Below, one piece after another: positions 30,479 through 38,600 of a stretch of 64,000 nucleotides of DNA (position 1 is the first letter of the stretch; the number at the start of each line of letters is the position of its first letter). Source of the stretch: a virus. The notes below the pieces were generated by a model. That model was given only the letters and a program-made list of their open reading frames with translations, made no database searches and was not told the DNA's origin. The DNA lies in the IMG/VR virus record IMGVR_UViG_3300005435_000020, positions 1-64,000 of that record; one strand, given 5' to 3'. Both the position numbers and the translations under genes were made by a program.

Positions 30479-30838
30479 TTGGAAGGCACAGAGCAACAAG
30501 CAGGAGGCCAGCCGGAGAGGACTGGCCCCAAGCCTGGAGAGTACATCAATAAGTTTGCCATCCTCGACGGGAAGAAGTACTCACCGGCTGGGTCAACACT
30601 TCTCGCAGACGACATCGGCATCCCTCTCCCTCCACACGATAACTGGGTGAGGACACTACTCTTCAAGACGCCTGGCGGCAAGTATTTCTTCCAGATGAGA
30701 CAGCCATACTTGGATGGTTTCATTCACGTTGTCGAGACATACCACGCCATGGCCTTCTATACTAACTATGCCGTCAATATCTATGTACCTTTCGAGAAGG
30801 CGTTTGATGGCATCCACTTGCTTGTAGAGGAAGCTTGA
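30479..30838 (+). CDS. Hypothetical 119-aa protein
   Basis: It starts at TTG after AAGGAGAAG. The N-terminal 20 residues are Gly/Gln/Pro-rich; the rest looks like a compact alpha/beta domain (DNWVRTLLFKTPGGKYFFQM). No signal peptide. It is cotranscribed with the secreted protein upstream. Function is unknown. Confidence 0.6.
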   Translation: MEGTEQQAGGQPERTGPKPGEYINKFAILDGKKYSPAGSTLLADDIGIPLPPHDNWVRTLLFKTPGGKYFFQMRQPYLDGFIHVVETYHAMAFYTNYAVNIYVPFEKAFDGIHLLVEEA

Positions 30839-30840
30839 TA

Positions 30841-31125
30841 ATGGACAGTTATTATACATCGAAGGCGGGGGCCATGGCCATTATACCTGAGCCCCCAGAC
30901 TTGGTGCTGACCCTACAGATTGAAGAGCAGAAATACCAGGCGCAATATGGCCTTTATGGGGAAACTGTCCTTGTCGAGAAGGGGGACAGCGAGGATAGCA
31001 AGGGCTTCATCACGATAAAGCTCCGTCACCACACCCTGCCCCTGGCCCTCAACCCAGGCAGGCGCTATATGGTCACGTTCCAAGATATTGGTGCCGACAA
31101 CTACAGGGAAAAGGAAACGGAGTAG
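30841..31125 (+). CDS. Hypothetical 94-aa protein
   Basis: I chose ATG 30841 over a TTG at 30835. The protein is beta-rich (LVLTLQIEEQKYQAQYGLYG). The stop overlaps the GTG of the next gene. No family is recognised. Confidence 0.6.
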   Translation: MDSYYTSKAGAMAIIPEPPDLVLTLQIEEQKYQAQYGLYGETVLVEKGDSEDSKGFITIKLRHHTLPLALNPGRRYMVTFQDIGADNYREKETE

Positions 31126-32198
31126 TGGTTGGTGTTGTCGCCATATTCGTGGCGCTGCTCATCCCCTGGTTCATGGCGTCACCCCCTAGCGTTGTCACGT
31201 CTGGTCATCTCCTCGATACTGGCGGTGACCAGGCGATGTCTCCCGATGGCACACATCTCGCCTACGATAAGGCTGACGAGAAGGGTGTCTACCATCTCTA
31301 CGTCGCTAGTAGTGACGGCTCCAACCCCGTCTGCATCTCCTGTGATGTGGCACCAAACCGCAACGTTTTCTCTTCCGTGTGGACACCAGATGGCAAGCTC
31401 CTTCTTGTGAGGCGTGAGGATGATAGCTCCTTCTTCGGCTGGTTAGGTTGGAATGGCCAAGGTTGGGTGAGTGAGTTGGAGGAAAATGGTGTCTGGTGTG
31501 ATCTGTATGCCGTCACACCAGAGGGCAAGACGTGGACAAAGCTCCTTGGCATCGACACGACAGCCCCAACGGATGGGCTCATGCAGGTCCACCTATCTCC
31601 AGACGGCACACACGTCGTCTGGTCAAAGCTGACGGAGACTGCCGGTACCAATAACAATCCTTGGGGCACCTATAAGATCATGGAGGCAGACTTCACGCAG
31701 TCCCCTCCCTCGATTTCCAACACACGAGATATCACGCCGAAGATGCCAGGGCATTTCTTCGAGGCACACGGCTTCTCGCCGGATGGGAGTAAACTCCTCT
31801 TTGCATCGGATAGTGGCGCAGCCTTCCAATGGAACATGAACATATTTTCGTTGGACCTGTCGTCGGGAGTGGCGACGAAGTTGACGTCTGGACTCGGCTG
31901 GTATGAACACGCCTACTATACACCTTCGGGAAACCGCATCACGTATATGTCGAGTGACGGCTCCTACGAGATGTATGAGACGGAAGTATGGTCCATGAAC
32001 CCAGACGGAAGCGATAAGCAGCAGGTAACCCATTTCAATACTCCAGGCTATGCGGAATACGCACAGCAAGTGGTGATGGCTGGTGTCCCTAGCTTCAGCG
32101 CAGATGGCACCCAGATGATTGTTGGCCTCCAACTGAAGGCTTCGTATCCACAACGCCAGATGTGGTTGCTCCAATGCAACGGAAAGTGTATTCCCTGA
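31125..32198 (+). CDS. Exported TolB/PD40-like beta-propeller protein
   Basis: It starts at GTG overlapping the upstream stop. The 357-aa protein has an N-terminal hydrophobic signal/anchor (VVAIFVALLIPWFM) and at least six PD40-type blades, seen as SPDGTHLAYD, TPDGKLLLVR, SPDGTHVVWS, SPDGSKLLFA, TPSGNRITYM and SADGTQMIVG. Propellers of this kind bind proteins or ligands outside the cell or in the envelope. A phage virion role is unlikely because of the signal sequence; cargo or lysogenic conversion is more plausible. Confidence 0.8.
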   Translation: MVGVVAIFVALLIPWFMASPPSVVTSGHLLDTGGDQAMSPDGTHLAYDKADEKGVYHLYVASSDGSNPVCISCDVAPNRNVFSSVWTPDGKLLLVRREDDSSFFGWLGWNGQGWVSELEENGVWCDLYAVTPEGKTWTKLLGIDTTAPTDGLMQVHLSPDGTHVVWSKLTETAGTNNNPWGTYKIMEADFTQSPPSISNTRDITPKMPGHFFEAHGFSPDGSKLLFASDSGAAFQWNMNIFSLDLSSGVATKLTSGLGWYEHAYYTPSGNRITYMSSDGSYEMYETEVWSMNPDGSDKQQVTHFNTPGYAEYAQQVVMAGVPSFSADGTQMIVGLQLKASYPQRQMWLLQCNGKCIP

Positions 32199-32377
32199 TG
32201 GAAGACATAACTAGCGAGTACTTGAAACTACAAGATAAGATACTGGACATCGCCAATGATATTGCCAATCTCGGAGACAAGTATCTAGAGCTTGGTAAGA
32301 TGGCTTGGCAGTTGGGACAGAAGCTGCGAGGGTATCAATCGCCAGTTGTTGTGCCGGAAGAAGACGTGGAGCAGTGA
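32198..32377 (+). CDS. Small coiled-coil protein, 59 aa
   Basis: I chose ATG 32198, overlapping the propeller stop. Residues 3-46 form a leucine-rich helical heptad pattern (YLKLQDKILDIANDIANLGD). Likely a protein-protein interaction module; partner unknown. The stop overlaps the exonuclease start. Confidence 0.6.
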   Translation: MEDITSEYLKLQDKILDIANDIANLGDKYLELGKMAWQLGQKLRGYQSPVVVPEEDVEQ

Positions 32378-32925
32378 AGAGACTACTTGATACCCTGCTC
32401 CTTGTCGATATTGAAAGCACCTGCTGGGAGGATGGTCCTCCTCCTGGTCAAGAGAGTGAGATCATTGAGGTTGGTGTGGCGACACTTGATATACAATCTC
32501 ACGCTGTCGCGTCTCATCCTGGCTATTTCGTGAGGCCACTTGTTTCGCGTGTGTCTCAGTTTTGCACAGACCTCACGACGCTGACACAACACGACGTAGA
32601 GAATGGTTGCGACTTCCAGTCCATACTCGATATACTCAAACAAGAGTACAAGAGTGATGAGAGGGTGTGGGTTAGTTACGGAGACTACGACAAGATTATG
32701 TTTGAGAAGCAATGTAGTCGTCTTGGTCTTATCTATCCGTTTGGTAGCCGACACCTCAATGTCAAGACACTCTTCGCATTGAAGATGGGACTGACGAAGG
32801 AAATAGGGATGGCGGCAGCCTTGACCCTCCTAGGCTTGAGACTGGAAGGCACACATCACCGGGGCGGCGATGATGCCTATAACATCGCCAAGATCATGAA
32901 GTATTGCTTGTGGGGCGAAGTATGA
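32374..32925 (+). CDS. DEDDh 3'-5' exonuclease-like protein
   Basis: It starts at GTG 32374 in a GTGA overlap. The 183-aa protein matches the DnaQ/ERI1-type fold: LLVDIEST gives the first D-x-E, VSYGDYDKIMFEKQC the second Asp, and HHRGGDDAYNIAKI the final His and Asp. It should degrade DNA or RNA from the 3' end. The KapD/ERI1-like architecture (no extra domains) leaves open RNA trimming or DNA repair. Confidence 0.78.
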   Translation: MKRLLDTLLLVDIESTCWEDGPPPGQESEIIEVGVATLDIQSHAVASHPGYFVRPLVSRVSQFCTDLTTLTQHDVENGCDFQSILDILKQEYKSDERVWVSYGDYDKIMFEKQCSRLGLIYPFGSRHLNVKTLFALKMGLTKEIGMAAALTLLGLRLEGTHHRGGDDAYNIAKIMKYCLWGEV

Positions 32926-33335
32926 TCAAGAAGATATCGGGAAGTATCTACAATCCGTATTATTATGATGACGATGGTGTGGATGTCGAGGAGGGTGGCG
33001 TCTTTATCAATGGCATACAACTAGCCGAATCCTTAGTAGAAAACTTCCAAGGCAAGATGGTCTATGCGAGGCTTGCCTATGCGAAGACGCCTATTTCTGA
33101 TGAGTTGTTTTTGGAGATAGCAGACCAGCTTGAGGGTATTTTCGAGGGACACTCGGAGTACCATAGGGGTTACAGCGAGTATACCCCAGGTTACTATGAT
33201 GAATATGGTAATATTGGAGGTCACAAATTACTTGACGTGATGGCATCATATGAAGGGGATTACGTTTATCTCCTTATTGCCGATGAGCCCATCCCTGACC
33301 TTGCAGAAGCACTAAGTAAAGCAGAAAGTTTATAA
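32922..33335 (+). CDS. Hypothetical Tyr-rich acidic protein
   Basis: ATG 32922 is in an ATGA overlap. The 137-aa protein is rich in Tyr, Gly and acidic residues, with a segment EYHRGYSEYTPGYYDEYGN. It is predicted cytoplasmic. Function is unknown. Confidence 0.6.
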   Translation: MIKKISGSIYNPYYYDDDGVDVEEGGVFINGIQLAESLVENFQGKMVYARLAYAKTPISDELFLEIADQLEGIFEGHSEYHRGYSEYTPGYYDEYGNIGGHKLLDVMASYEGDYVYLLIADEPIPDLAEALSKAESL

Positions 33336-33682
33336 TGAATAGGCGTCGTTTCTTCGTAGCTGCCGCATCTACTCTCGCAGGGCTGGCTGCTTTGGCTCTG
33401 TATAAATCGCAGCCTGCCGTAGAGACTTTTGTGTTTGACGCTACTGACATGTGCATAAACTTCGGTAAGAAAGACTACCTCTTTACTTATTATAGCCATG
33501 GTAAAAAAGTATTCAGTGGGTGGAATAGCAGCATACAGTCCATCACATCACAGTCGGGTGGTCCTCTAGGATTTGAACACACGATGGAGCTAAGGGATGG
33601 TAGAAAGATCACGGGATATTCTTATGCTTTCCATCCTATATTCAACACATCGGTTTGGGAACACGTAAGCATGGAGGTATAG
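33335..33682 (+). CDS. Putative Tat-exported small protein 1
   Basis: ATG 33335 overlaps the previous stop (TAATG). The 115-aa protein starts MNRRRFFVAAASTLAGLAAL, a twin-arginine signal (RRxFF plus hydrophobic core). The mature part is beta-rich. Its neighbour at 33682 has the same signal design, so the pair probably arose by duplication. Function is unknown. Confidence 0.68.
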   Translation: MNRRRFFVAAASTLAGLAALALYKSQPAVETFVFDATDMCINFGKKDYLFTYYSHGKKVFSGWNSSIQSITSQSGGPLGFEHTMELRDGRKITGYSYAFHPIFNTSVWEHVSMEV

Positions 33683-34203
33683 TGAATAGGCGTCGTTTCT
33701 TTGGAAAGAGTTTGGCAGCAACGGCTGGAGTCGCCGCTGCGTCGTTTCTTTTGACGGGTAGCAAGTCTTCTCAGAAGGAGAAGCACATCGTCTATGATAT
33801 GGTCTATTATTTTCAAGGCAAGGATAGTCTGAAGGGCCTGTATCATATACTAACGGAAGGCCAGACCCATTATGCGGTTCCCATCAAGGCTATTGTCTCT
33901 CACACCTTCCGAAGAATTGAAGATGGTAGGCGGGAGTTTACTTGGACACTGAGTAATGGCCTTGTGGTTGTGGCCCACCCTTCTGGCAAAATGAACCAGG
34001 GCATGACACTCTTCAAGTGTGTCTATGGATGCAGTATCCGCAGTTATGTAGACGGTAGCCAGATATTCTCGTCTCCTGATCCGAAAGCACTGGATAAGTG
34101 GCCTGTGACGTGGGTAGCTTCCCACTTGGATGATGTCTTCACTGCCGAGTATCCCGTGATCCCTGTACCTGACGAGAAGAGCATTCTCACTTGGCTATCG
34201 TAG
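33682..34203 (+). CDS. Putative Tat-exported small protein 2
   Basis: It starts at GTG overlapping the upstream stop (TAGTG). The 173-aa protein begins NRRRFFGKSLAATAGVAAAS, a clear twin-arginine signal. The mature part of about 145 residues has a pattern similar to protein 1 (a beta-rich domain with DGRREFTW near the middle, compare DGRKITGY). Tat export implies folding in the cytoplasm first, often around a cofactor. Function is unknown. Confidence 0.68.
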   Translation: MNRRRFFGKSLAATAGVAAASFLLTGSKSSQKEKHIVYDMVYYFQGKDSLKGLYHILTEGQTHYAVPIKAIVSHTFRRIEDGRREFTWTLSNGLVVVAHPSGKMNQGMTLFKCVYGCSIRSYVDGSQIFSSPDPKALDKWPVTWVASHLDDVFTAEYPVIPVPDEKSILTWLS

Positions 34204-34943
34204 GTGTGATCCCTGCGGCGGGGCAAGGAAGCCGCCTCCATCCCTACCCAGGACCCAAGGAGATGCTTCCCATTGGCCTCACGGAGTGGCCTGGCGGGAA
34301 GCTTGCACCCAAGCCCATCGCTGAGTACACCGTCGAGAGGATGGTGGATGCTGGGGCCGAGACTATCTACTTCGTGGTGTCGGAGAGGAAGTCTGCCCTC
34401 CTCGAATACTTCGGAGATGGCACCCGATTCGGCGTGAACATCGCCTATCTCTATCAAGAGAAGGATAGGCAAGGTACTGCCCAAGCCGTCATTACTGCAT
34501 ATCCTTGGATCAAAGGAGACGCGGTACTCTACGGGATGCCTGATACGCTAGTGAAGCCTGATGACGTTTTCATCAAGCTACTAAAGCATCACAAGAGGCT
34601 TGCCACCAACTTGTCCCTCGGCGTCTTTCGTGTGCAGGACCCCAGCCAGTATGGCGTGGTCCATCTTGATCCTGCCGACTTGAACCGTGTGCTCCTCCAC
34701 GAGAATAAGCCCCAGTACCTGACGGGACCGGCTACCATCTGGGGAGTGGCTTGCTGGGATAGTGCCTTCACTCAGCTACTGTATGATCACAGGATAGCAT
34801 TGGGTGTGTTGGATATCGGGGACATCTTCGACATAGCCATCAACTATTATAGAGTTTTTGGACACGTCTTCGAGGATGGCGTGTACATAGACACCGGCAC
34901 CGCAGACGGCATCGGCAAGGCTCTCGATTACGTGAGGATATAG
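34191..34943 (+). CDS. Sugar-phosphate nucleotidyltransferase-like protein
   Basis: It starts at TTG 34191 inside the previous gene. The 250-aa protein has the NTP-transferase signature GVIPAAGQGSRL..YPGPKEMLP and a later YGMPDTLV that supplies the metal-binding Asp. Such enzymes make NDP-sugars for cell-surface glycans or base glycosylation. Whether it serves envelope change or DNA modification is unknown; the nearby methyltransferase makes the latter possible. Confidence 0.8.
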   Translation: MAIVGVIPAAGQGSRLHPYPGPKEMLPIGLTEWPGGKLAPKPIAEYTVERMVDAGAETIYFVVSERKSALLEYFGDGTRFGVNIAYLYQEKDRQGTAQAVITAYPWIKGDAVLYGMPDTLVKPDDVFIKLLKHHKRLATNLSLGVFRVQDPSQYGVVHLDPADLNRVLLHENKPQYLTGPATIWGVACWDSAFTQLLYDHRIALGVLDIGDIFDIAINYYRVFGHVFEDGVYIDTGTADGIGKALDYVRI

Positions 34944-34945
34944 GA

Positions 34946-35461
34946 ATGAAGATACGCAGAGAGATCAGGGACTTCGCTGTGCTTCTTGAGAAGTATATGC
35001 GGAAAAATAAGTTTATGCCGGGTGAGAACTGTGAAACGTGGGACCTCATACCACTACTCAAGGAGGCATTGCAGGCTTCAGATAAGATAGATACATCCGA
35101 CGATATTTGGCTCATGCTCTCCACACGGATCATGGTCAAACTTCGAGACAACCAACAGGCCCCTCAACTATATGAGTACCGCTATACGTTGTCGAAGGTG
35201 TCTGCCGTGACGAATGAGAGTGGTGCGATTACCAACTATGAGAGGTGGTCACAGCCTGGCTATACGTCAGTCAATGAAGCCGTGACATATGCACAGTCTC
35301 AGGCAGGTAAGACATTTTCTTGGCCTGTGCAGGATGAAGGGGACGACTCTTATCCGACACGTGTGGCCCAAGATGAGAATACTTGGTGGACCATCACACC
35401 ACACGTCTACGTCTTGAAGGATGAAGATGACCTGACTCCTGACGACGAGTGTGACTGGTGA
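34946..35461 (+). CDS. Hypothetical acidic 171-aa protein
   Basis: ATG 34946 is 3 nt after the previous stop. The N-terminus is helical (IRREIRDFAVLLEKYMRKN), similar to the starts of several phage proteins of unknown role. The C-terminal tail is strongly acidic (DEDDLTPDDECDW). It overlaps the methyltransferase start by 4 nt. Confidence 0.6.
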   Translation: MKIRREIRDFAVLLEKYMRKNKFMPGENCETWDLIPLLKEALQASDKIDTSDDIWLMLSTRIMVKLRDNQQAPQLYEYRYTLSKVSAVTNESGAITNYERWSQPGYTSVNEAVTYAQSQAGKTFSWPVQDEGDDSYPTRVAQDENTWWTITPHVYVLKDEDDLTPDDECDW

Positions 35462-36252
35462 GCAGGGGCATCGACATCTCGCGGTGGAAAAACTACGACG
35501 ACATCCTCACCGACTCCCTCTGGACCTTCCCGAAACGCGACGCATCGGGTCCATATCAGGGGTCCACGTCGTTTCACGGAGGCTTCATAGCGCAGATACC
35601 TGAGCAACTTATCAAGCGATACACGAAGCCAGGCGATATCGTGGTGGACCTTTTCGCAGGCTGGGGCACTTCTCTGATAGCTGCGCTGACGCTGAAGAGA
35701 CACGCCTATGGCGTGGAGTTGAATAGGGAGACGTGGCAGGAGACGCTGAATCGCCTCCACGCCTTGCCGAAAGACCCCTATCTTTATTATTCCTTGTTTC
35801 GAGGAGACGCAGCTTCGCCGGAGGTTGTCAAGGACTTCGACGCTTTGATGTTTGGTGTGAAGGCAGACCTCACTATCCTCCACCCGCCATACTTGGATAT
35901 CGTCAAGTTTAGTGATGATCCCCATGATCTCTCGAATATGGACACGTCGAGTTTCTTCGCTGTATTTGAGAAGGTGGCAGACAATGCTTTCGCCATCACA
36001 AAACCAGGCGGCATCGTGGCCCTAGTAGTCGGAGACGTCTACCAGAAGGGTGCCGTGGTTCCGCTTGGCTTCCGCTGCTCAGAGATTTTCTCGCATCGAC
36101 ACGCTGTTTTGAAGGGTATTATTGTCAAGGACATCAATGGGAATGAGAGGGGCAAGGGGAAGAACAAGAACCTCTGGCGGTACCGGCACCTCAAGAATGG
36201 CACCTTCGACTTCAGTCACGAATATATTTTTGTGATGCAGACACCAAAATAA
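35458..36252 (+). CDS. DNA methyltransferase (N4-cytosine/N6-adenine type)
   Basis: It starts at GTG in a GTGA overlap. The 264-aa protein has an SAM-binding motif DLFAGWGTS (64-72) and a catalytic-type motif HPPY (142-145), in the order expected for enzymes that start with the SAM region. The first motif IV residue is His where D, N or S is usual. No restriction enzyme is adjacent, so it is an orphan that probably marks phage DNA. Target site unknown. Confidence 0.82.
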   Translation: MSRGIDISRWKNYDDILTDSLWTFPKRDASGPYQGSTSFHGGFIAQIPEQLIKRYTKPGDIVVDLFAGWGTSLIAALTLKRHAYGVELNRETWQETLNRLHALPKDPYLYYSLFRGDAASPEVVKDFDALMFGVKADLTILHPPYLDIVKFSDDPHDLSNMDTSSFFAVFEKVADNAFAITKPGGIVALVVGDVYQKGAVVPLGFRCSEIFSHRHAVLKGIIVKDINGNERGKGKNKNLWRYRHLKNGTFDFSHEYIFVMQTPK

Positions 36253-36282
36253 TAGACTGGCACAATACCTATATGGTATAAT
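36253..36282 (+). promoter_or_regulatory. Promoter, TAGACT-N18-TATAAT
   Basis: TAGACT at 36253-36258 and TATAAT at 36277-36282 with a TATGG extended -10. It starts just after the methyltransferase stop and gives a leader of about 150 nt. Confidence 0.7.
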
Positions 36283-36290
36283 GACTTCAG

Positions 36291-36346
36291 AGGTAGAGAG
36301 CAGGGTGCCCCCTCCCTTGGCTCTCTACCTCGGGTAGAGGAAGGAG
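36291..36346 (+). promoter_or_regulatory. Leader with two mutually exclusive hairpins
   Basis: AGGTAGAGAGC (36291-36301) pairs with GCTCTCTACCT (36320-36330). The second arm can instead pair as CTCTACC/GGTAGAG (36323-36329 with 36333-36339). AAGGAG follows immediately. The two folds cannot form together, as in attenuators and riboswitch-like leaders. No ligand-type aptamer is recognised. Confidence 0.45.
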
Positions 36347-36440
36347 ATGTGCAACGAAAAATCCAGAGTACTCAAGCAAGCTTTATCGATGTTGTGCCGG
36401 GGATGATCACTTTCTAGCCTTCACACGGTATACGAGGGGA

Positions 36441-36638
36441 ATGGAAGAGCTTGGCCCTCCTGTGGAATGCCAGATTGAGGTTGTACTTTTTACGGGTGGC
36501 CTCACACTCTGGCAAAAGTTGAAGGCTGCGTTTCATATCCTCACACGTCAGCAGATGTACCTCAGCGAGTGCATCATCCTGGGGCCAGATGATTCTCAGG
36601 AGCTATTGAGAGAGTTGGGAGTGGTGGCGCATGGCTAG
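36441..36638 (+). CDS. Hypothetical 65-aa protein
   Basis: ATG 36441 has GAGGGGA upstream. The protein has a hydrophobic helical middle (WQKLKAAFHILTRQ) and overlaps the next gene by 8 nt. The 100 nt before it hold two very short frames (about 20 codons from 36347 and 36349) that I cannot support. Function is unknown. Confidence 0.55.
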   Translation: MEELGPPVECQIEVVLFTGGLTLWQKLKAAFHILTRQQMYLSECIILGPDDSQELLRELGVVAHG

Positions 36639-36903
36639 TATGCCTGAGAAGCTTTGGGTGATCTTGGAGCATAAGACATTCAAAGCAACCGACACTGACA
36701 CAACTATAGTTTCCGCAGTCGCTATCCACGACAACCTTGAGAAAGCCCAGTCGGATGTGGAGGATAGACTCAGAGAAGTCGAGGTAGTATGGCATACTCG
36801 CCACGATGCTGCCAAAGAGGTTGCCTATCACTGGTACACACCCACCGTTGTCTATGAAGTAGTCAGCGTCTACGCCTACTTCGAGATCAACTACACGCGA
36901 TAA
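36631..36903 (+). CDS. Hypothetical 90-aa protein
   Basis: ATG 36631 overlaps the previous gene; an in-frame ATG 36640 is an alternative. The protein looks alpha/beta (LWVILEHKTFK and LEKAQSDVEDRLREVEVVW). No family is recognised. A 76-nt AT-rich gap follows. Confidence 0.55.
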   Translation: MASMPEKLWVILEHKTFKATDTDTTIVSAVAIHDNLEKAQSDVEDRLREVEVVWHTRHDAAKEVAYHWYTPTVVYEVVSVYAYFEINYTR

Positions 36904-36979
36904 CCCTGTTTTTGTTGTGGACACGAATAGTAGAGATGAGGTGAGTGATATGTAGATTAGCTATTATAAGGCAGGTCTT

Positions 36980-38059
36980 TTGAGCACCTTTGAAGTCAAG
37001 GTGAGACGAGTCGTCGTCTCTGAGCACCCAGACCCTGAAGTGCATTCCCTGGAGCTAGGACAGGTTGACGACTACCACGTAGTGGTAGGAAAAGGGCAGT
37101 TTCACACAAACGATTTAGCCGTCTACATCCCAGAGCAGGCAGTGGTACCCGACGCCATCATCGAGGAGATGGGCCTCACTGGCAGGCTTGCAGGCTCAAA
37201 GAAGAACAGGGTCAAGGCCATACGCCTTCGCGGCGAGTTGTCGCAAGGTCTCCTCTATGTCCCCCAAGGCAGGGAGCTAAGGGAAGGCGAAGAGCTTGGT
37301 GAAGAGTTTGGCATCTATAAGCATGAGCCTCCCATACCGCAGAGCATGGCGGGGAAGGTGCAGAGGCTTGGTCCTGGGCCTGGTCAGGAGAGTTTCGCTG
37401 AGGGCTTCTTCAGGACCTACACGGATATCGAGAACATCAAGAAGTACCCTGATGCTTTTGAAGATGGCGAGGATGTTGTCATCACGGAGAAGCTCCACGG
37501 CTCTTGCTGCATCGTCGGCATCGTGTCGGGTCAGCGCATCGTCTCTTCCAAGGGCATCGCAAAGCGTGACCTGATCCTGCAAGAAGAGGAGGGCAACGTC
37601 TACTGGCGCATCGTCAAGCAGATGGGCCTCCACGAGAAGCTTGAGGGCTTCCTTGAGGAGTTTCAACATATTGGCATCACCGATGTCTTGCTCTTCGGTG
37701 AAGTCTTGGGTGTGCAGGACTTGATGTATGGCTGCAAGCCTGGCGAGTTGGACTTCAGGGCCTTCGATGTCTACGTCAACTATGAGAAAGCTGGCCCACA
37801 GTTTCTGGACCATCCCATCATGGTGTCTGTGCTCATCGGCAGCGGCATCCCGATGGTCCCTGTCCTCTACAAGGGTCCCTTCAGCAAGGAGAAGCTGACG
37901 GAGTTGACGTCTGGCGAGTCCACGCTGGCGGGACACATCCGAGAAGGCGTCGTCGTCAAGTCCTATTGGGAGAAGGAAGACAGGAAGGTAGGCAGGAAGA
38001 TACTCAAGTCCATCAGCCCAGAGTACCTGCTTCGGAAAGGAGGCACTGAGCTAGAATAA
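36980..38059 (+). CDS. RNA ligase, DRB0094 (Rnl5) family
   Basis: It starts at TTG 36980. The 359-aa protein has an N-terminal OB-like domain (1-110) with the family pattern LRGELSQGLLYVP, then the adenylyltransferase domain with motif I K171-L-H-G in ITEKLHGSCCIVG, motif IV EGVVVKS and motif V GRKILKSIS. This is the order of Deinococcus DRB0094, which seals nicks having an RNA 3'-OH end. It could repair tRNAs cut by host defence or join RNA/DNA junctions. The phage tRNA gene makes the first option attractive. Confidence 0.85.
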   Translation: MSTFEVKVRRVVVSEHPDPEVHSLELGQVDDYHVVVGKGQFHTNDLAVYIPEQAVVPDAIIEEMGLTGRLAGSKKNRVKAIRLRGELSQGLLYVPQGRELREGEELGEEFGIYKHEPPIPQSMAGKVQRLGPGPGQESFAEGFFRTYTDIENIKKYPDAFEDGEDVVITEKLHGSCCIVGIVSGQRIVSSKGIAKRDLILQEEEGNVYWRIVKQMGLHEKLEGFLEEFQHIGITDVLLFGEVLGVQDLMYGCKPGELDFRAFDVYVNYEKAGPQFLDHPIMVSVLIGSGIPMVPVLYKGPFSKEKLTELTSGESTLAGHIREGVVVKSYWEKEDRKVGRKILKSISPEYLLRKGGTELE

Positions 38060-38076
38060 TATCGTGATGGATATGG

Positions 38077-38082
38077 TATAGT
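38077..38082 (+). promoter_or_regulatory. Extended -10 promoter of ssb
   Basis: TATAGT preceded by ATATGG, with no -35 match at 16-18 nt. It lies 18 nt after the RNA ligase stop and about 55 nt before the ssb start. Confidence 0.5.
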
Positions 38083-38137
38083 GACTTTGTGACTAATCAC
38101 GAGTGTTGGCAGTGTGGCTCAAGGAGTAGGTTTCAGG

Positions 38138-38479
38138 TTGAATACGTTTCAGGTGGTTGGCAGGCTCGGCGGTGACCCGGAGACGACGACGTTTGCGAGT
38201 GGGGACACGAAGGTGGCCTTCAATCTCGTGGACAATCGCAAGGTCAAGGGTGTCGAGGAGTCTTCCTGGTTCAAGGTCATCGCCTTCGGCAAGACGGCTG
38301 AGATCATCGCTTCCCATCTCCACAAGGGGAGCCAGGTCTTCGTCGCGGGGAGGATGCAGCAGCGCAAATACACAACCTCCCAAGGCGAAGAGAAGAAGGT
38401 CTACGAGGTTGTTGCTTCGCAGGTGGAGTTTATCGGACCTCGCGTGAGCAATAACGATGGAGACGAATTGCCGGAGTAG
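38138..38479 (+). CDS. ssb: Single-stranded DNA-binding protein
   Basis: I chose TTG 38138, preceded by AAGGAG, because it gives the typical start MNTFQVVGRLGGDPE; an in-frame GTG at 38114 would add eight residues. The 113-aa protein is a bacterial-type OB fold with FNLVDNR, WFKVIAFGKTAE and GRMQQRKYT. The C-terminal tail is short and ends DGDELPE, lacking the usual aromatic tip that recruits host proteins. It protects ssDNA in replication and recombination. Confidence 0.9.
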   Translation: MNTFQVVGRLGGDPETTTFASGDTKVAFNLVDNRKVKGVEESSWFKVIAFGKTAEIIASHLHKGSQVFVAGRMQQRKYTTSQGEEKKVYEVVASQVEFIGPRVSNNDGDELPE

Positions 38480-38531
38480 TCTCCGACACACCGCAGGCTC
38501 CCGAGAGCAGAAGGATTACGCCACAGGGGCC

Positions 38532-38548
38532 TGTGCTGTTTTGGCACA
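38532..38548 (+). promoter_or_regulatory. Dyad repeat site between ssb and CAP gene
   Basis: TGTGCT-GTTTT-GGCACA, forward orientation, intergenic and just upstream of a terminator. The spacer departs from GATTY but the arms fit. Confidence 0.5.
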
Positions 38549-38556
38549 AAGAAAAG

Positions 38557-38585
38557 AAGGAGGACTGTATTTCAGTCCCCTTTTT
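38557..38585 (+). terminator. Rho-independent terminator after ssb
   Basis: GGACTG (38562-38567) pairs with CAGTCC (38573-38578) around TATTT, extendable past a bulged A to GAAGG/CCTTT, and is followed by T5. It ends the ssb unit. Confidence 0.75.
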
Positions 38586-38600
38586 ACTAAGGGAGGGGCG

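Noticed and set aside
36347-36418. Very short frames of about 20 codons after the alternative hairpins
   Set aside because: Spacing from AAGGAG is only 0-2 nt and the peptides are not conserved-looking; a leader peptide cannot be excluded but is unsupported.
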